Of a DNA stretch of 39,053 nucleotides, positions 16,459 to 25,643 are shown piece by piece. The notes below the pieces were generated by a model that was not told where the DNA came from, ran no database searches, and was given only the letters and a program-made list of their open reading frames with translations. The stretch's first letter is position 1. Each line of letters begins with the position of its first letter. Position numbers and translations under genes: made by a program. Source of the stretch: Candidatus Omnitrophota bacterium. GTDB taxonomy: Bacteria > Hinthialibacterota > Hinthialibacteria > Hinthialibacterales > Hinthialibacteraceae. The stretch is taken from positions 1 to 39,053 of the forward strand of contig JABLXU010000052.1 in assembly GCA_013177805.1 (NCBI GenBank), given 5' to 3'.

Positions 16459-18804
16459 TCAGGGTGCGCCGGGGGATTGAACCGGCGAATACACTTCCAA
16501 CCGGGGGGGCACGACGATGATCTCACCCAACCCGATTTCCATGTCATTCCCGTCGGCCTTTTTCACCATGCCATTGGGACGGAAAACGTGGATTTGAGAC
16601 TCATCCGCGAAGGGTGTCAAGCCGCCCACTTTGTTTAAATAATCCTGAAGCGTCGCCGACTTTTGATAGATCAACGATCCGGAATTATACACCGCGCCTA
16701 GAACCATCACGGTTTCCGGCTTGGAGGGCACCACCACGCGGTCCCCGTCTTTGAGGACCGGATCATCTTGGCCGTTTTCGAAAATCACCCGCCCCTGCAC
16801 GATTTTGTTGGACAGAATGGCCAGGATCCGCTTGCGGAACTCCTGCGCGCGCAGGATCATTTTTTGTTGGTCGTCCACGGCCGCGCTTTCCGCCAGCGCC
16901 GCTTGCAAACGCAACAACTCCATTTCTTGCTCTTCCTGAAGGGAACGCCGGAACGTATCTTCCGCCTCCATGAGCGAAGGCCGGGTGAGGATGATCCCCG
17001 CCTCGAAGGCGTCTTCCCGGTATCCGCCGGCCCGGGCGATGGCCTCTTTCAGCGTGGCATTCTGCGGCAGAAAATACGCGCCGGGAACCTTAACCCGCCC
17101 TTGTACTTCCACCGTGATCCCGGCCATCTTATCGGGCAGCGAATGAATCCGCAAAACATCCAAGTTTTGCAATAGCGCGTTTTCCTGGCTGTTGGCATTC
17201 CGGAGAATTTCCCCCAGATTCACGGGGATAACCCGGACCTGGCCGCTGGCGTCGGTCCGGATCAAGTCCGCCGAATTCAGGTACGCCCGGTGGCTGACCC
17301 CTCTGGCCGCGGAAATCAGGTTGCTGATCCGCATGTTGTCCCGCAAGACATAATATCCCGGATCGACGGCCTCGCCGGCGACGGCTACCACCGGATTCTC
17401 CTGGATATCCTCTTCTTTGAAGATCTTGACGATATCCCACTGGACCAAGGGAATATCGTTTTCCTTGTTCGGCATAAAATCATCCTCGAGGGTCACGCTG
17501 ATCACTTTGCGCCGCATATCCGAGACAAACCGCAGAATTTCCACGTTGCCCTTGTAGGTCCCCGGCAGCACGCCGCCGGCCTTTTTGAGGAGATCACTGA
17601 GTTTCATCCCCGGGACCAAGGCGTAATCACCCGGCAGCACGACGTTGCCGATAATGGAAACGGAATCTCCCACTATGGGGCTGCGGGGAAACGCGAGAAT
17701 CACATCGCCATCCTGCACGGGCTGCGCCCGCTGGGCAGGATCCGTAAAATCCACCCGGAGCAAGGTGATTTGGTTGTCTTTCCCCAGCCGCTGGATATTC
17801 AGCCGTTCTTGTTGCGCTTTGGGCGTGAATCCGCCCGCGAACTCCAAGGCTTGTTCGATAGTCAGATCATTCACGTATTCATACCGGGCCGGCCGCTTTA
17901 CTTCCCCATACACCCCGACCGTTTTTCCTACGGGAGGAATGATGACCACATCCCCCGGCCGGAGATAGTAATTTTGCTTCATGTCTCCATGCATGATCAT
18001 GTTGTACAAATCGATGGTGAAACTCTTTTCCCGGACTTCGTTTTCTTGAGGACCCATATCCACCCGCGCCAGCGTGATATTCCGAAACGAACCGGCCGCG
18101 CTCGGGCCGCCGCACAAATACATGAGATCCATGATGGTGAAATTGCCGGCCACGCTGAAAATCCCTTGGTTTTTGGCTTCCCCCACCACGTACACGCCGA
18201 ATTGGCCCAATTTGGATATCTCGGTCTCCACGTTGATGTTTTTGTAAATCTGCAGAAGGTTGTTGCGGATGATCTGCTGGGCCTCGGTAATGGTTTTTCC
18301 CAGGATAAAGGGGGAGGAAGACGGCAAGGGAATGCTGCCGCGCTCGTCGATTTTCAAGGTCAACCGCTCTTCCCGCATCCCCGTGATGCGGATGATCAAT
18401 TCATCTCCCCGGCCCAACCGGTATTCATCCGTGATCGGGCGGGAATGGACAATCGCGTGCAAATTGGTGACGTTGGCGATATCGAAAAAGCCGATTCCGA
18501 AAACCTTTTCCCTTTCTTTGATGCTCAAAATTTGTTTCCGCTGATCGAACATGTTCTTGAGTTCGATTTCCTTATCCTCGAGGTTTTTGAGGACGATTTC
18601 GTGGTTGATTTTGATAGTGGGTGGGGTTGCTGTCTCTTGCTGGGGAGCCGGATTGGCTTGCTTTTCCTCCTCGGGCTTGGCTATGGCCGCCACGCTCTCG
18701 GTTTGGGCCGCCCCTGAGGAAATCCCGATAAAAAGAACAACGCAAAGAACGATCAGTCCCAGACTTGACTTCTTGAAGGATGATTTCATTTTTCCTGTCA
18801 TCAT
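16459..18804 (-). CDS. Polysaccharide export protein with multiple SLBB domains
   Basis: A 781-residue Wza-like export protein. A signal peptide (MMTGKMKSSFKKSSLGLIV..., cleaved near SSGAAQ) is followed by an Ala/Pro/Glu linker and a coiled, charged stretch. A poly-export domain follows (YRLGRGDELIIRI ... IPLPSS ... GKTITEAQQIIRNNL). Then come about six SLBB-like units, each ending in GDxVxI and starting V.G.V..PG.Y: GEAKNQGIFSV, GEVKRPARYEYV, GNVVLPGDYALV, GEAVDPGYYVL, GRVKVPGAYFLP, GAVYNSGSLIY. SLBB units form the periplasmic rings of outer-membrane polysaccharide exporters. No lipobox cysteine is seen, unlike E. coli Wza. The start at 18804 is supported by GAGAGG upstream; 18885 is an open extension. 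Confidence 0.9.
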   Translation of the reverse strand: MMTGKMKSSFKKSSLGLIVLCVVLFIGISSGAAQTESVAAIAKPEEEKQANPAPQQETATPPTIKINHEIVLKNLEDKEIELKNMFDQRKQILSIKEREKVFGIGFFDIANVTNLHAIVHSRPITDEYRLGRGDELIIRITGMREERLTLKIDERGSIPLPSSSPFILGKTITEAQQIIRNNLLQIYKNINVETEISKLGQFGVYVVGEAKNQGIFSVAGNFTIMDLMYLCGGPSAAGSFRNITLARVDMGPQENEVREKSFTIDLYNMIMHGDMKQNYYLRPGDVVIIPPVGKTVGVYGEVKRPARYEYVNDLTIEQALEFAGGFTPKAQQERLNIQRLGKDNQITLLRVDFTDPAQRAQPVQDGDVILAFPRSPIVGDSVSIIGNVVLPGDYALVPGMKLSDLLKKAGGVLPGTYKGNVEILRFVSDMRRKVISVTLEDDFMPNKENDIPLVQWDIVKIFKEEDIQENPVVAVAGEAVDPGYYVLRDNMRISNLISAARGVSHRAYLNSADLIRTDASGQVRVIPVNLGEILRNANSQENALLQNLDVLRIHSLPDKMAGITVEVQGRVKVPGAYFLPQNATLKEAIARAGGYREDAFEAGIILTRPSLMEAEDTFRRSLQEEQEMELLRLQAALAESAAVDDQQKMILRAQEFRKRILAILSNKIVQGRVIFENGQDDPVLKDGDRVVVPSKPETVMVLGAVYNSGSLIYQKSATLQDYLNKVGGLTPFADESQIHVFRPNGMVKKADGNDMEIGLGEIIVVPPRLEVYSPVQSPGAP

Positions 18805-19003
18805 GCGGTGCCTCTCTCCCATTCCCGGACAGAAACGGGTATTGATCAAGGGTGATTGAAGACGTGGATTTTTCACCGGGTTCATCGAGTCCGTCTTATT
18901 TGAATGCCATCGGATTGGAGTAATACAGCAAGCAATGCCCCTGCACTATACGGTACAACGTTTTGATCGTCAATCCGGTCAGGGGGAAGGGGATTGAGGC
19001 GGT

Positions 19004-20683
19004 TCAATCGAGTTTGATGGAGGGCAACCGGCCGCTGCCCTTGCAGTGGGCGCAGGTGTACGTCAAACGCCGTGTAAGGCTTTGGCCCACCCGCTGGCGG
19101 GTGATTTGGATCAATCCCAGATCGGTGAATTGTTGAATGTCCGACGGCGTGCGGTCTTTGGCCAGTTCCCGTTCCATCACCTTGAAGACCCGGTCCTGGT
19201 TGCGTTTCAGGCGCATGTCAATGAAATCGATTACGATGATTCCCCCAATCTGCCGCAGGCGCAACTGGCGGGGGATTTCCACCGCGGCTTCCAGGTTGGT
19301 TTCGACGATGTTTTCTTCCTGGCTTTTGCCGCCGATATTCCTTCCCGTGTTGACATCGATGGCGGTGAGCGTCTCCATTTCTTCAATGATGAGGTATCCC
19401 CCACACTTGAGACGGACGTGATTGCTGAACAACTGGTCGATATCCTTGGTGAGGTTGTAGGCGCTCCAGATCGATTGGTCTTTCCGGGTATGGAACTTGA
19501 TCAACTCCTCGGGTTTGGAACGGGGCGCGATGATCTTCAGAAACTGAACGATGCGGTGCTTCAGGCGGGGATGATCGATGACGATTTCCGCTATATTGGC
19601 GGAAAAATTGTCCCGCAACACCTTCTCAAACAACGCGATCTCGCGATGAATCAGCTTGCATTCGGTGCCATCTTCGAAGTCCTCCCGGATTCGTTTCCAC
19701 GTCCGGGTTAAATATCCCAAATCTTGCTGAATCTCCCGGATGTTCCGGCCCTCGGCCGCGGTCCGGAATATCAAGCCGCCTTTGAAATCGGACTCTTTCT
19801 CGAGCAACTCCTTGATCCGCTGGCGTTCCTGGCTATCCAACATCCGGGACATCCGGATCGCCTGCGCGTAGGGCATGAGGATCACAAACCGTCCGGGAAG
19901 CGTGATCTTGCCCGTCAGACTCGGCCCTTTGTCCCGGATCGACTCCTTGGCGATTTGCACCAGCACGTTATCGCCCGGTTTGAGCGCTTCTTCGATTTTG
20001 GTCCGTTTGGCCGAAGCGAGGTGGATCGTCCGGCCGCCCCGCCGGATTTCCGGGCCTAAATCGGAAAAACTGAGAAAGCCATCTTTTTCCAGCCCGATGT
20101 CCACGAAAGCCGCGCTGAGGGCCGGCACCACCTTGGACACGACGCCCCGGTAAATGTTCCCGCTGGTGCCGCGATCGGACATCTGCTCTTCCTGAATCCA
20201 AAAATCGGTCAAGTGATCGTTTTCCGCGATGGCCGCCAGCGAATAACCCGCTTCGGTGGCGAATACCATCCGCTGTGCGGGCCGGGATTCCGGCCGGACC
20301 GCTTCGGCTTTCGTTTCCTTCTTCACGGCTTCCGGTTTACTGGCTTTGGGACCGGGTTTCGGAGGGAGAGAGGGCTTAGCCGGTTCTGGCGGCCGGGGCC
20401 CTTGGACCGATTTGGGCTGCAGTCCGGATTTTGAAGGTTGAATGGATTGGGCCGGGGCCACGGACTTCACCGGCGGTGTGGATATAGACGCCGGAGTGGA
20501 TTTCCGCGCCGGGCGGGGTGGTGATGACTGCGTCGATTTCAACCCGGCGGCGGCTTTGGACGCCGGCGCGGGCCGCGAAACGGGCCGTGGGAGATCCCCG
20601 GCCGGCCGGCTCTCCGGCTGTCCTTCACTGGATTTCGCGGCTGTGTCCGGACTTGCGGGTTTCTTTCGGCGTGATCGGCTCAT
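19004..20683 (-). CDS. Ribonuclease E/G family endoribonuclease
   Basis: A 559-residue RNase E/G. The first 135 residues are a disordered arm dominated by Pro, Ala, Lys and Ser. The catalytic core then starts RMVFATEAGYSLAAIAENDHLTDFW, with an embedded S1 domain (GNIYRGVVSKVVPALSAAFVDIGLEKDGFL). AIDVNTGR and IVIDFIDM carry the two Asp residues that bind the catalytic Mg. QITRQRVGQSL and CAHCKGSGRLP form the zinc-link region with its CxxC. It would cut single-stranded RNA, as in rRNA maturation and mRNA decay. In E. coli RNase E the disordered scaffold is C-terminal; here it is N-terminal and the protein stops right after the zinc link, as in RNase G. A divergent gene lies upstream. Confidence 0.95.
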   Translation of the reverse strand: MSRSRRKKPASPDTAAKSSEGQPESRPAGDLPRPVSRPAPASKAAAGLKSTQSSPPRPARKSTPASISTPPVKSVAPAQSIQPSKSGLQPKSVQGPRPPEPAKPSLPPKPGPKASKPEAVKKETKAEAVRPESRPAQRMVFATEAGYSLAAIAENDHLTDFWIQEEQMSDRGTSGNIYRGVVSKVVPALSAAFVDIGLEKDGFLSFSDLGPEIRRGGRTIHLASAKRTKIEEALKPGDNVLVQIAKESIRDKGPSLTGKITLPGRFVILMPYAQAIRMSRMLDSQERQRIKELLEKESDFKGGLIFRTAAEGRNIREIQQDLGYLTRTWKRIREDFEDGTECKLIHREIALFEKVLRDNFSANIAEIVIDHPRLKHRIVQFLKIIAPRSKPEELIKFHTRKDQSIWSAYNLTKDIDQLFSNHVRLKCGGYLIIEEMETLTAIDVNTGRNIGGKSQEENIVETNLEAAVEIPRQLRLRQIGGIIVIDFIDMRLKRNQDRVFKVMERELAKDRTPSDIQQFTDLGLIQITRQRVGQSLTRRLTYTCAHCKGSGRLPSIKLD

Positions 20684-21002
20684 GGTGGTTTGGTCTCATG
20701 CCTCTTTTGCCAGAGTCGGATCGTGTGGCCATAAATTACACTATCCGTAATGCCTGGATCAGGTTCATGGTACTTGTTTTTCTATTTCTTGCAAAGCGGA
20801 TTTACAATATCTCCCCGTTTCACACGCGCTTCGCAGTCCTGAAATCTCTGTTTTTTCATGGGCCTTCCCCTCTCTGAAAAAAGCAGGGAACGAGACCCCC
20901 TTCGTATCCACCGATCCCAATCCGCTGGACAGGTTGACACTTCCTTATAAATATTCATCGTAACCAGGAACAGAAACGGATTCCAACCTGGAAAGGGTAC
21001 CC
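20684..21002. promoter_or_regulatory. Divergent intergenic region upstream of RNase E/G and the alpha-barrel gene
   Basis: This 319-base region should hold promoters for both divergent genes. On the plus strand TTGACA at 20934-20939 is a perfect minus-35 hexamer, but the sequence 17 bases on (ATCGTA) is a poor minus-10, so a promoter there is only possible. No minus-strand promoter could be set with confidence. RNase E genes are often autoregulated through the 5' leader; no clear structure is evident here. Confidence 0.3.
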
Positions 21003-22688
21003 ATGACCTCTCTGCGAAACGTGTACGCGGAAAAAGCATTGTCCCAAATCCCCCGGTTGCTCTCGGCCCAGGACCGCAACCGTTTTTCGCCTACCTACGG
21101 TTGCATGAACCGGGAATATTGGCTCTGCCGGGCTACCGATTTCCCCTCTTCCATCGCCCAGTTCGGCACCCACGCCCTGGCTTTGGTTTATGCCCACGAG
21201 ATGCCGGGGAATCCCTATTACGGGCATCCCAAAATTCTGGAATGGGCTTTGGCGGGAATGGAATATTGGACCCGCATTCAACACCGGGATGGTTCGTTTG
21301 ACGAGTTTTATCCCAACGAACGCGGCTGGGCCGGTCCCACCGGTTTTCTGCTCTATGTCATGTGCGATACCTTCCGGCGGCTCCAGCCTCAGATTCCCGC
21401 CGTTCTTCAGGAACAGGTGATGAAAGCCGCGCACCAGGCAGCGCTGTTTTTGGCCCGCACGGATGAATCGGGGGTCCTGGCCAATCACCACGCCATGGCA
21501 GTGCTGCCGCTTGTCGAAGCCTATATGCTCCTGGGCGACAAGAAGCTCGAGGCGGCCTTCAAACAGAAACTCGATATCTTCTTCCACTATTGCCGGGACG
21601 AAGGCTGGTGCCTGGAATACGACGGAGCGGATCCGGGTTACCTTTCGGCCACTATCAGCTTCATGGCCAAAACCCGCCGGCACTACGAGGACGAGCGTTT
21701 CCTCCCCCAGTTGCGAAAATGGGTGGAATTCAGCAGCTATTTCGTCTATCCCAATGGACATTACGGCGGAACGATAGGCAGCCGGCAGACATTGCATTTC
21801 TATCCCCATGGATATGAACTGCTCGCGCAAGAAATCCCCCTCGCCGCCGCCGTGGCCGAGCGCATGCTCCAAGGCTTGCGCGATGGGGCACTCGTCCCCC
21901 CGGAAATCCAAGGCGAACGCTATTTCGTCTACCGGATTCCCGAATTCCTGCTGGCCTACCTCGATTATGGCCCTCGTCCGGATCCCTTGCCGCCCCTCCC
22001 GTATGAACGCCATCCGTTTCAAATCTTTTTCCCAGAGGCCCAGATTCTGGTCCGCAAAGAAGCGGCTTCCTATACCCTGGTCAATGCCGCCAAGGGGGGG
22101 GTGGTGAAGCATTTTCCACTGCCCGGGGGACAACTGAAAGTCAACAATTGCGGCCTGTTGGGGATTTTGGACAACGGCGTGCTCTTCACAAGCCAATGGA
22201 TTGACGAGCATCACGAAGTTCACTTGAGTGAAAATGAAATCACCATCGCCGGCCGTTGCCATAAAATCCCTGCCAAAGTCTTCACGCCTTGGAAATTCAT
22301 TCTCTTCCGGCTGGCGGTCCTCTTGCTAGGCTGGCATGAAAAATCCGCCTACTACCTGAAGGGAAGTATCCGGAAACTCCTCATGCTCGGCAACCGGCCT
22401 CTACCGGTGCGTTTCAAACGCCGCATTCGGTGGAAAGAGGAGGAATTGGAAATCCTGACCCGGATCTGGTTGGAAGGATCCATCCACGTGTCGGGGTTGC
22501 AAGTGGGCGACGAATTTCCTGCCCGTTATGTTCCCCAATCCCGTTATTTTCAGCCCCAGGAACTGGACGTGCGGGGTTATGTTCTTACCCCGGAGGATCT
22601 CATGCAGTTGAACCGGCACCGCACCCTCTCGGTGGTAGAGCGGTATGTCGAGGGCGAACCGGTCAGCCGGTTCAGCGTGGGAGGATAG
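21003..22688 (+). CDS. Cytoplasmic alpha-barrel protein, possible polysaccharide lyase or epimerase relative
   Basis: A 561-residue protein without signal peptide. Residues 1-340 read as repeated helix pairs with aromatic-rich loops (REYWLCRATDFPSS, DGSFDEFYPNERGWAGPTGF, ESGVLANHHAMAVLPL, EGWCLEYDGADPGYLSATISF, FVYPNGHYGGTIGSRQT), as in (alpha/alpha) toroids of heparinase II/III, alginate lyase and similar enzymes. The rest looks beta-rich (ASYTLVNAAKGGVVKHF ... VNNCGLLGILDNGVLFTSQW), as in the beta-sandwich that follows such toroids. His, Tyr and Asn residues in NHHAM and YDGADPGY could be catalytic. This is fold-level pattern matching, not a firm family call. The lack of export signal suggests a substrate inside the cell or a glycan precursor. 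Confidence 0.75.
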   Translation: MTSLRNVYAEKALSQIPRLLSAQDRNRFSPTYGCMNREYWLCRATDFPSSIAQFGTHALALVYAHEMPGNPYYGHPKILEWALAGMEYWTRIQHRDGSFDEFYPNERGWAGPTGFLLYVMCDTFRRLQPQIPAVLQEQVMKAAHQAALFLARTDESGVLANHHAMAVLPLVEAYMLLGDKKLEAAFKQKLDIFFHYCRDEGWCLEYDGADPGYLSATISFMAKTRRHYEDERFLPQLRKWVEFSSYFVYPNGHYGGTIGSRQTLHFYPHGYELLAQEIPLAAAVAERMLQGLRDGALVPPEIQGERYFVYRIPEFLLAYLDYGPRPDPLPPLPYERHPFQIFFPEAQILVRKEAASYTLVNAAKGGVVKHFPLPGGQLKVNNCGLLGILDNGVLFTSQWIDEHHEVHLSENEITIAGRCHKIPAKVFTPWKFILFRLAVLLLGWHEKSAYYLKGSIRKLLMLGNRPLPVRFKRRIRWKEEELEILTRIWLEGSIHVSGLQVGDEFPARYVPQSRYFQPQELDVRGYVLTPEDLMQLNRHRTLSVVERYVEGEPVSRFSVGG

Positions 22689-22701
22689 AAAAAATGACGT
22701 G

Positions 22702-22730
22702 TTGACATCCGGATCGATCCTTCCTAGAGT
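22702..22730 (+). promoter_or_regulatory. Sigma-70-type promoter for the M61 peptidase gene
   Basis: TTGACA at 22702-22707, a 17-base spacer and TAGAGT at 22725-22730 make a good sigma-70-like promoter. Transcription from about 22737 would leave the ATG at 22765 as first usable start and exclude the upstream frame extension. Confidence 0.55.
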
Positions 22731-22764
22731 CATGGCGTGTATCACACGAAAGAGGTCGCTTCGA

Positions 22765-24645
22765 ATGATAAATTCAAGATCCATGGTTGTATCCGCGTGC
22801 TTGTGGATTGGGTTTTCACCGCTTTGGGCGGTGTCCGGGCTGACAGCGGAAATGAAAGTCCGGGTGGACGGTACCGAACTGCCCCGCGGACTGATCCACG
22901 CGGAAACCGAATACGCCGTCCAGGGCGGGCCCTTCGAACTGTTCTATCCCGAATGGATCCCGGGTATCCACTCCCCCGGCGGCCCCATCGCCAACCTGGC
23001 CGGGATTGCTGTCCAGACTCCCGATAGCCAAGCCGTCCCCTGGCGGCGCGATCCGCTCGACGTGGTTCATTTTTTCGTGGATGCCCCGGCCCACGCCCGG
23101 CGGATCGTGGTCAAAACCACTTACATCTGCAATCAACCCACCCGGTTATCCACCGGGGTCGATTCATATGGTACGCCGTTTCTGGGTATCCTGAATTGGA
23201 ACACGTTTCTCCTCTATCCGGCGGATATCCCCGCGCGTGAGACGATGGTCGATCTCGAACTAATCCTGCCGGACGGCTGGAAATGGGGCGCGTCCCTCAA
23301 ACCAAAAAGCGTGGACGGCAACACGATCCGGTTCGAACGCCTTTCCTTCGAGGACCTGGTCGACAGCCCCTTGATCTGCGGGGAACATTTCCGGACCTAC
23401 GACATCACTCCCGGCGGGAAAGAATACCGCCCGCATTTTTACCATGTGGTCTCCGAATCGGAGCGCGCCATCGATATCGAGGACGCCAAGATCGAGAAAT
23501 TGAAAAAAATGGTGCGGGAAGCCTACGTGCTGTTCGGAGTGTTCCACTTCGATGAGTATCACCTCCTGCATGTGTTGAGCCATTCGATCCCCGGCATCGG
23601 CATGGAGCATCTGCGCTCCAGCCTGAACGCGTCGCCCGAACCGGCCATGACCGGTGATGGGCCGGTTCCCGGCGTTTTGTCTCATGAGTACGCTCACAGT
23701 TGGTGCGGAAAGTACCACACGCCGGCGGGGATGATCACCCCGAATTTCAACACGCCCCGCGATACCCGGTTGCTGTGGGTGTATGAAGGATTGGATCAAT
23801 ACCTTGGCAAGGTGCTGTGGGCGCGTTCAGGCCTGAACGCCACCAAGGATAAGACCCCGTACCAGGCCGCCTTGGAGGATGTGGCCGCGATGATCAGCGC
23901 CCATATGAACCAGAAGGGGCGGCGGACCATCTCCCTCGAAGACACCGCCGCGTCCACTCAAATCCGGCGGGGCGGCAGCCGGAATTGGCGCTACCTGCAA
24001 CGGGCGCAAGACTACTACAACGAAGGCGCGATGCTCTGGCTGGAGATCGATGCGATCCTGCGCCAAGAGAGCGATGGGAAAATCAGCCTGGACGATTTCT
24101 GTAAACGGTTCCTGGGCCGCCACGAGGAGGGCCAAACCGTGGCTGGCTACAGCGAAGCGGATATCGTTTCATATTTGAATGCTCTTCATCCCTACGATTG
24201 GGCTGGATTGATCGAAAAGCGCGTACGCGCGGTGGACGAACATCTCCCCTTGGATTTTTTGACCCGCTGCGGATACCGGCTGCAATACAGCAACAAACCC
24301 ACCGGTTTCGACAAGGATATGGCCTTTACTTCCATTGGATTGCATGTTGGCGGAGATGGGAAAATATTAGCTGTGGTTCCGGGCAGCGCCGCCGACGCCG
24401 CGGGCCTCTATGACGGCGCGCAAATCCTAGGGGTGAACAACAAAAAATTCAGCCGGGAGCGCTTGGAAGATGCCATCGCCGAGAGTGTGGCCACCCGGAA
24501 AATCGATCTGCTCGTGATCAAAGGCGAACTGATCGAGCCGGTCGTGATCGATTACGCCGGTGGCCCGCGCTTCATCGATCTGGTCCGGGATCAGGACGCG
24601 AAGGATTTGTTTCAAGAAATTTGGAAACCAAAAGTGGAGGAGTGA
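22765..24645 (+). CDS. Secreted M61-family peptidase with PDZ domain
   Basis: A 626-residue zinc aminopeptidase/endopeptidase of family M61 (glycyl-aminopeptidase type). A signal peptide (MINSRSMVVSACLWIGFSP, cleavage near LTA-EM) sends it to the periplasm. An N-terminal beta domain is followed by the thermolysin-like core with HEYAHSW (H307, E308, H311) and the third zinc ligand in VYEGLDQYL (about E341). A PDZ domain (LHVGGDGKILAVVPGSAADAAGLYDGAQILGVN) lies near residues 520-600, as usual in the family. The start at 22765 is chosen because AAAGAGG lies 9 bases upstream and a promoter ends at 22730; the same frame is open back to 22645. Its stop sits one base from the convergent homoserine kinase stop. 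Confidence 0.92.
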   Translation: MINSRSMVVSACLWIGFSPLWAVSGLTAEMKVRVDGTELPRGLIHAETEYAVQGGPFELFYPEWIPGIHSPGGPIANLAGIAVQTPDSQAVPWRRDPLDVVHFFVDAPAHARRIVVKTTYICNQPTRLSTGVDSYGTPFLGILNWNTFLLYPADIPARETMVDLELILPDGWKWGASLKPKSVDGNTIRFERLSFEDLVDSPLICGEHFRTYDITPGGKEYRPHFYHVVSESERAIDIEDAKIEKLKKMVREAYVLFGVFHFDEYHLLHVLSHSIPGIGMEHLRSSLNASPEPAMTGDGPVPGVLSHEYAHSWCGKYHTPAGMITPNFNTPRDTRLLWVYEGLDQYLGKVLWARSGLNATKDKTPYQAALEDVAAMISAHMNQKGRRTISLEDTAASTQIRRGGSRNWRYLQRAQDYYNEGAMLWLEIDAILRQESDGKISLDDFCKRFLGRHEEGQTVAGYSEADIVSYLNALHPYDWAGLIEKRVRAVDEHLPLDFLTRCGYRLQYSNKPTGFDKDMAFTSIGLHVGGDGKILAVVPGSAADAAGLYDGAQILGVNNKKFSRERLEDAIAESVATRKIDLLVIKGELIEPVVIDYAGGPRFIDLVRDQDAKDLFQEIWKPKVEE

Positions 24646-24646
24646 A

Positions 24647-25564
24647 TCACACCCATTCCCACGTAAGTCCGCGATTATCCGCCTTGAGATAGCGGATTTC
24701 CGCTTGCATGCCCCGCTGGGCCAGCGCCTGGGTCATGGCCTGGGCGACGGCTTCCTTGTTCCGTAATGTAACCGCCATCATGGTTGAACCGGAACCGCTC
24801 AAATACGCTCCCACCGCGCCCGCCGTTTCTGCCGCCGCGATGACATCAAAAAGCGGCTGGAGGGCGGGAATATGAGCTTGGCGCTGCGGCTGGTGGATTT
24901 TGTCCTCGAACAATCCCCGCATGCCTTCGTAATCCCCTTGCGCGAACGCCATGGCCAGCAGGATGCCATGATTGAGCGTGAAGATGGCGTCCTTCCGCGG
25001 CAGTTCCCTTGCAAAGATCCCGCGGGCCTTGTCGGTCTCGACGGCGGAGTTGGGGGATACCGCGACGAAATCGACAGTTTCTGGAATCTCGCACCGGTAA
25101 TAAACCAGGCGGTCCTGGATGATCCCGGAGGCCGTCATCCCTCCGTAGTAACAGGCCGCGGCGTTGTCGGTGCAGCCTTCCAGCTCCGATGCCCATTTGA
25201 CGATATCCCGGTGCGGTACACCCGCGCCGGTCAACTGGTTGAGGCCCTCCAATACCGCCAAGCGGAACGTGGCGCTGCTGGCCAATCCCCGGGCGATGGG
25301 AATGCGGTTGAAAACCCGTAAAGAAAAATGACTTGACGATACACCGCTTTGCTCGAAAAAATACTGGGCCGCCGTCTTGGCCACTTCCAGGCACAGCTCG
25401 TGAAGGGATGGATCAATCCCCTCCGCGTGGTCTAAGGTTGTATCGGAATCCCGCAGCGATAATTCAAATGTATTGTGAAGGTTAACTGCGATTCCCATAG
25501 TGTCGAAGCCGGGCCCTAAATTGCCAGAGGAAGCGGGTATGGTCAGACGGATGGAGTTTGTCAT
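24647..25564 (-). CDS. thrB: Homoserine kinase
   Basis: A 305-residue GHMP kinase that phosphorylates homoserine for threonine synthesis. It shows the N-terminal IPASSGNLGPGFDTMGIAV, the ATP-binding GHMP loop PIARGLASSATFRLAVLEGLN (normally GLGSSA), and the C-terminal motif VGAYLSGSGSTMMAV. These match ThrB better than mevalonate or galactokinase relatives. The start is the ATG at 25564; the 22-residue extension to 25630 crosses a tandem duplication and is not expected to be coding. No clear Shine-Dalgarno sequence precedes it. thrA and thrC are not adjacent, so the gene appears to stand alone. Confidence 0.92.
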   Translation of the reverse strand: MTNSIRLTIPASSGNLGPGFDTMGIAVNLHNTFELSLRDSDTTLDHAEGIDPSLHELCLEVAKTAAQYFFEQSGVSSSHFSLRVFNRIPIARGLASSATFRLAVLEGLNQLTGAGVPHRDIVKWASELEGCTDNAAACYYGGMTASGIIQDRLVYYRCEIPETVDFVAVSPNSAVETDKARGIFARELPRKDAIFTLNHGILLAMAFAQGDYEGMRGLFEDKIHQPQRQAHIPALQPLFDVIAAAETAGAVGAYLSGSGSTMMAVTLRNKEAVAQAMTQALAQRGMQAEIRYLKADNRGLTWEWV

Positions 25565-25607
25565 GGAACGGAAAGATGGTAACGGTGTACCGTGATATGA
25601 TTCACTT

Positions 25608-25643
25608 TTCAATCGCCAAAAACACTTCAATCGCCAAAAACAC
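25608..25643. repeat. Perfect 18-base tandem duplication
   Basis: TTCAATCGCCAAAAACAC occurs twice without a gap, at 25608-25625 and 25626-25643. It lies 44 bases upstream of the homoserine kinase start. Confidence 0.9.

Noticed and set aside
17290..18717. Long open frame on the plus strand opposite the SLBB export gene
   Set aside because: It is a shadow of the minus-strand gene: its translation has no family features and low-complexity antisense character, while the minus strand encodes a clear domain series.
20946..20951. TATAAA as minus-10 of a promoter with TTGACA at 20934
   Set aside because: The spacing is only 6 bases, too short for a sigma-70 promoter.
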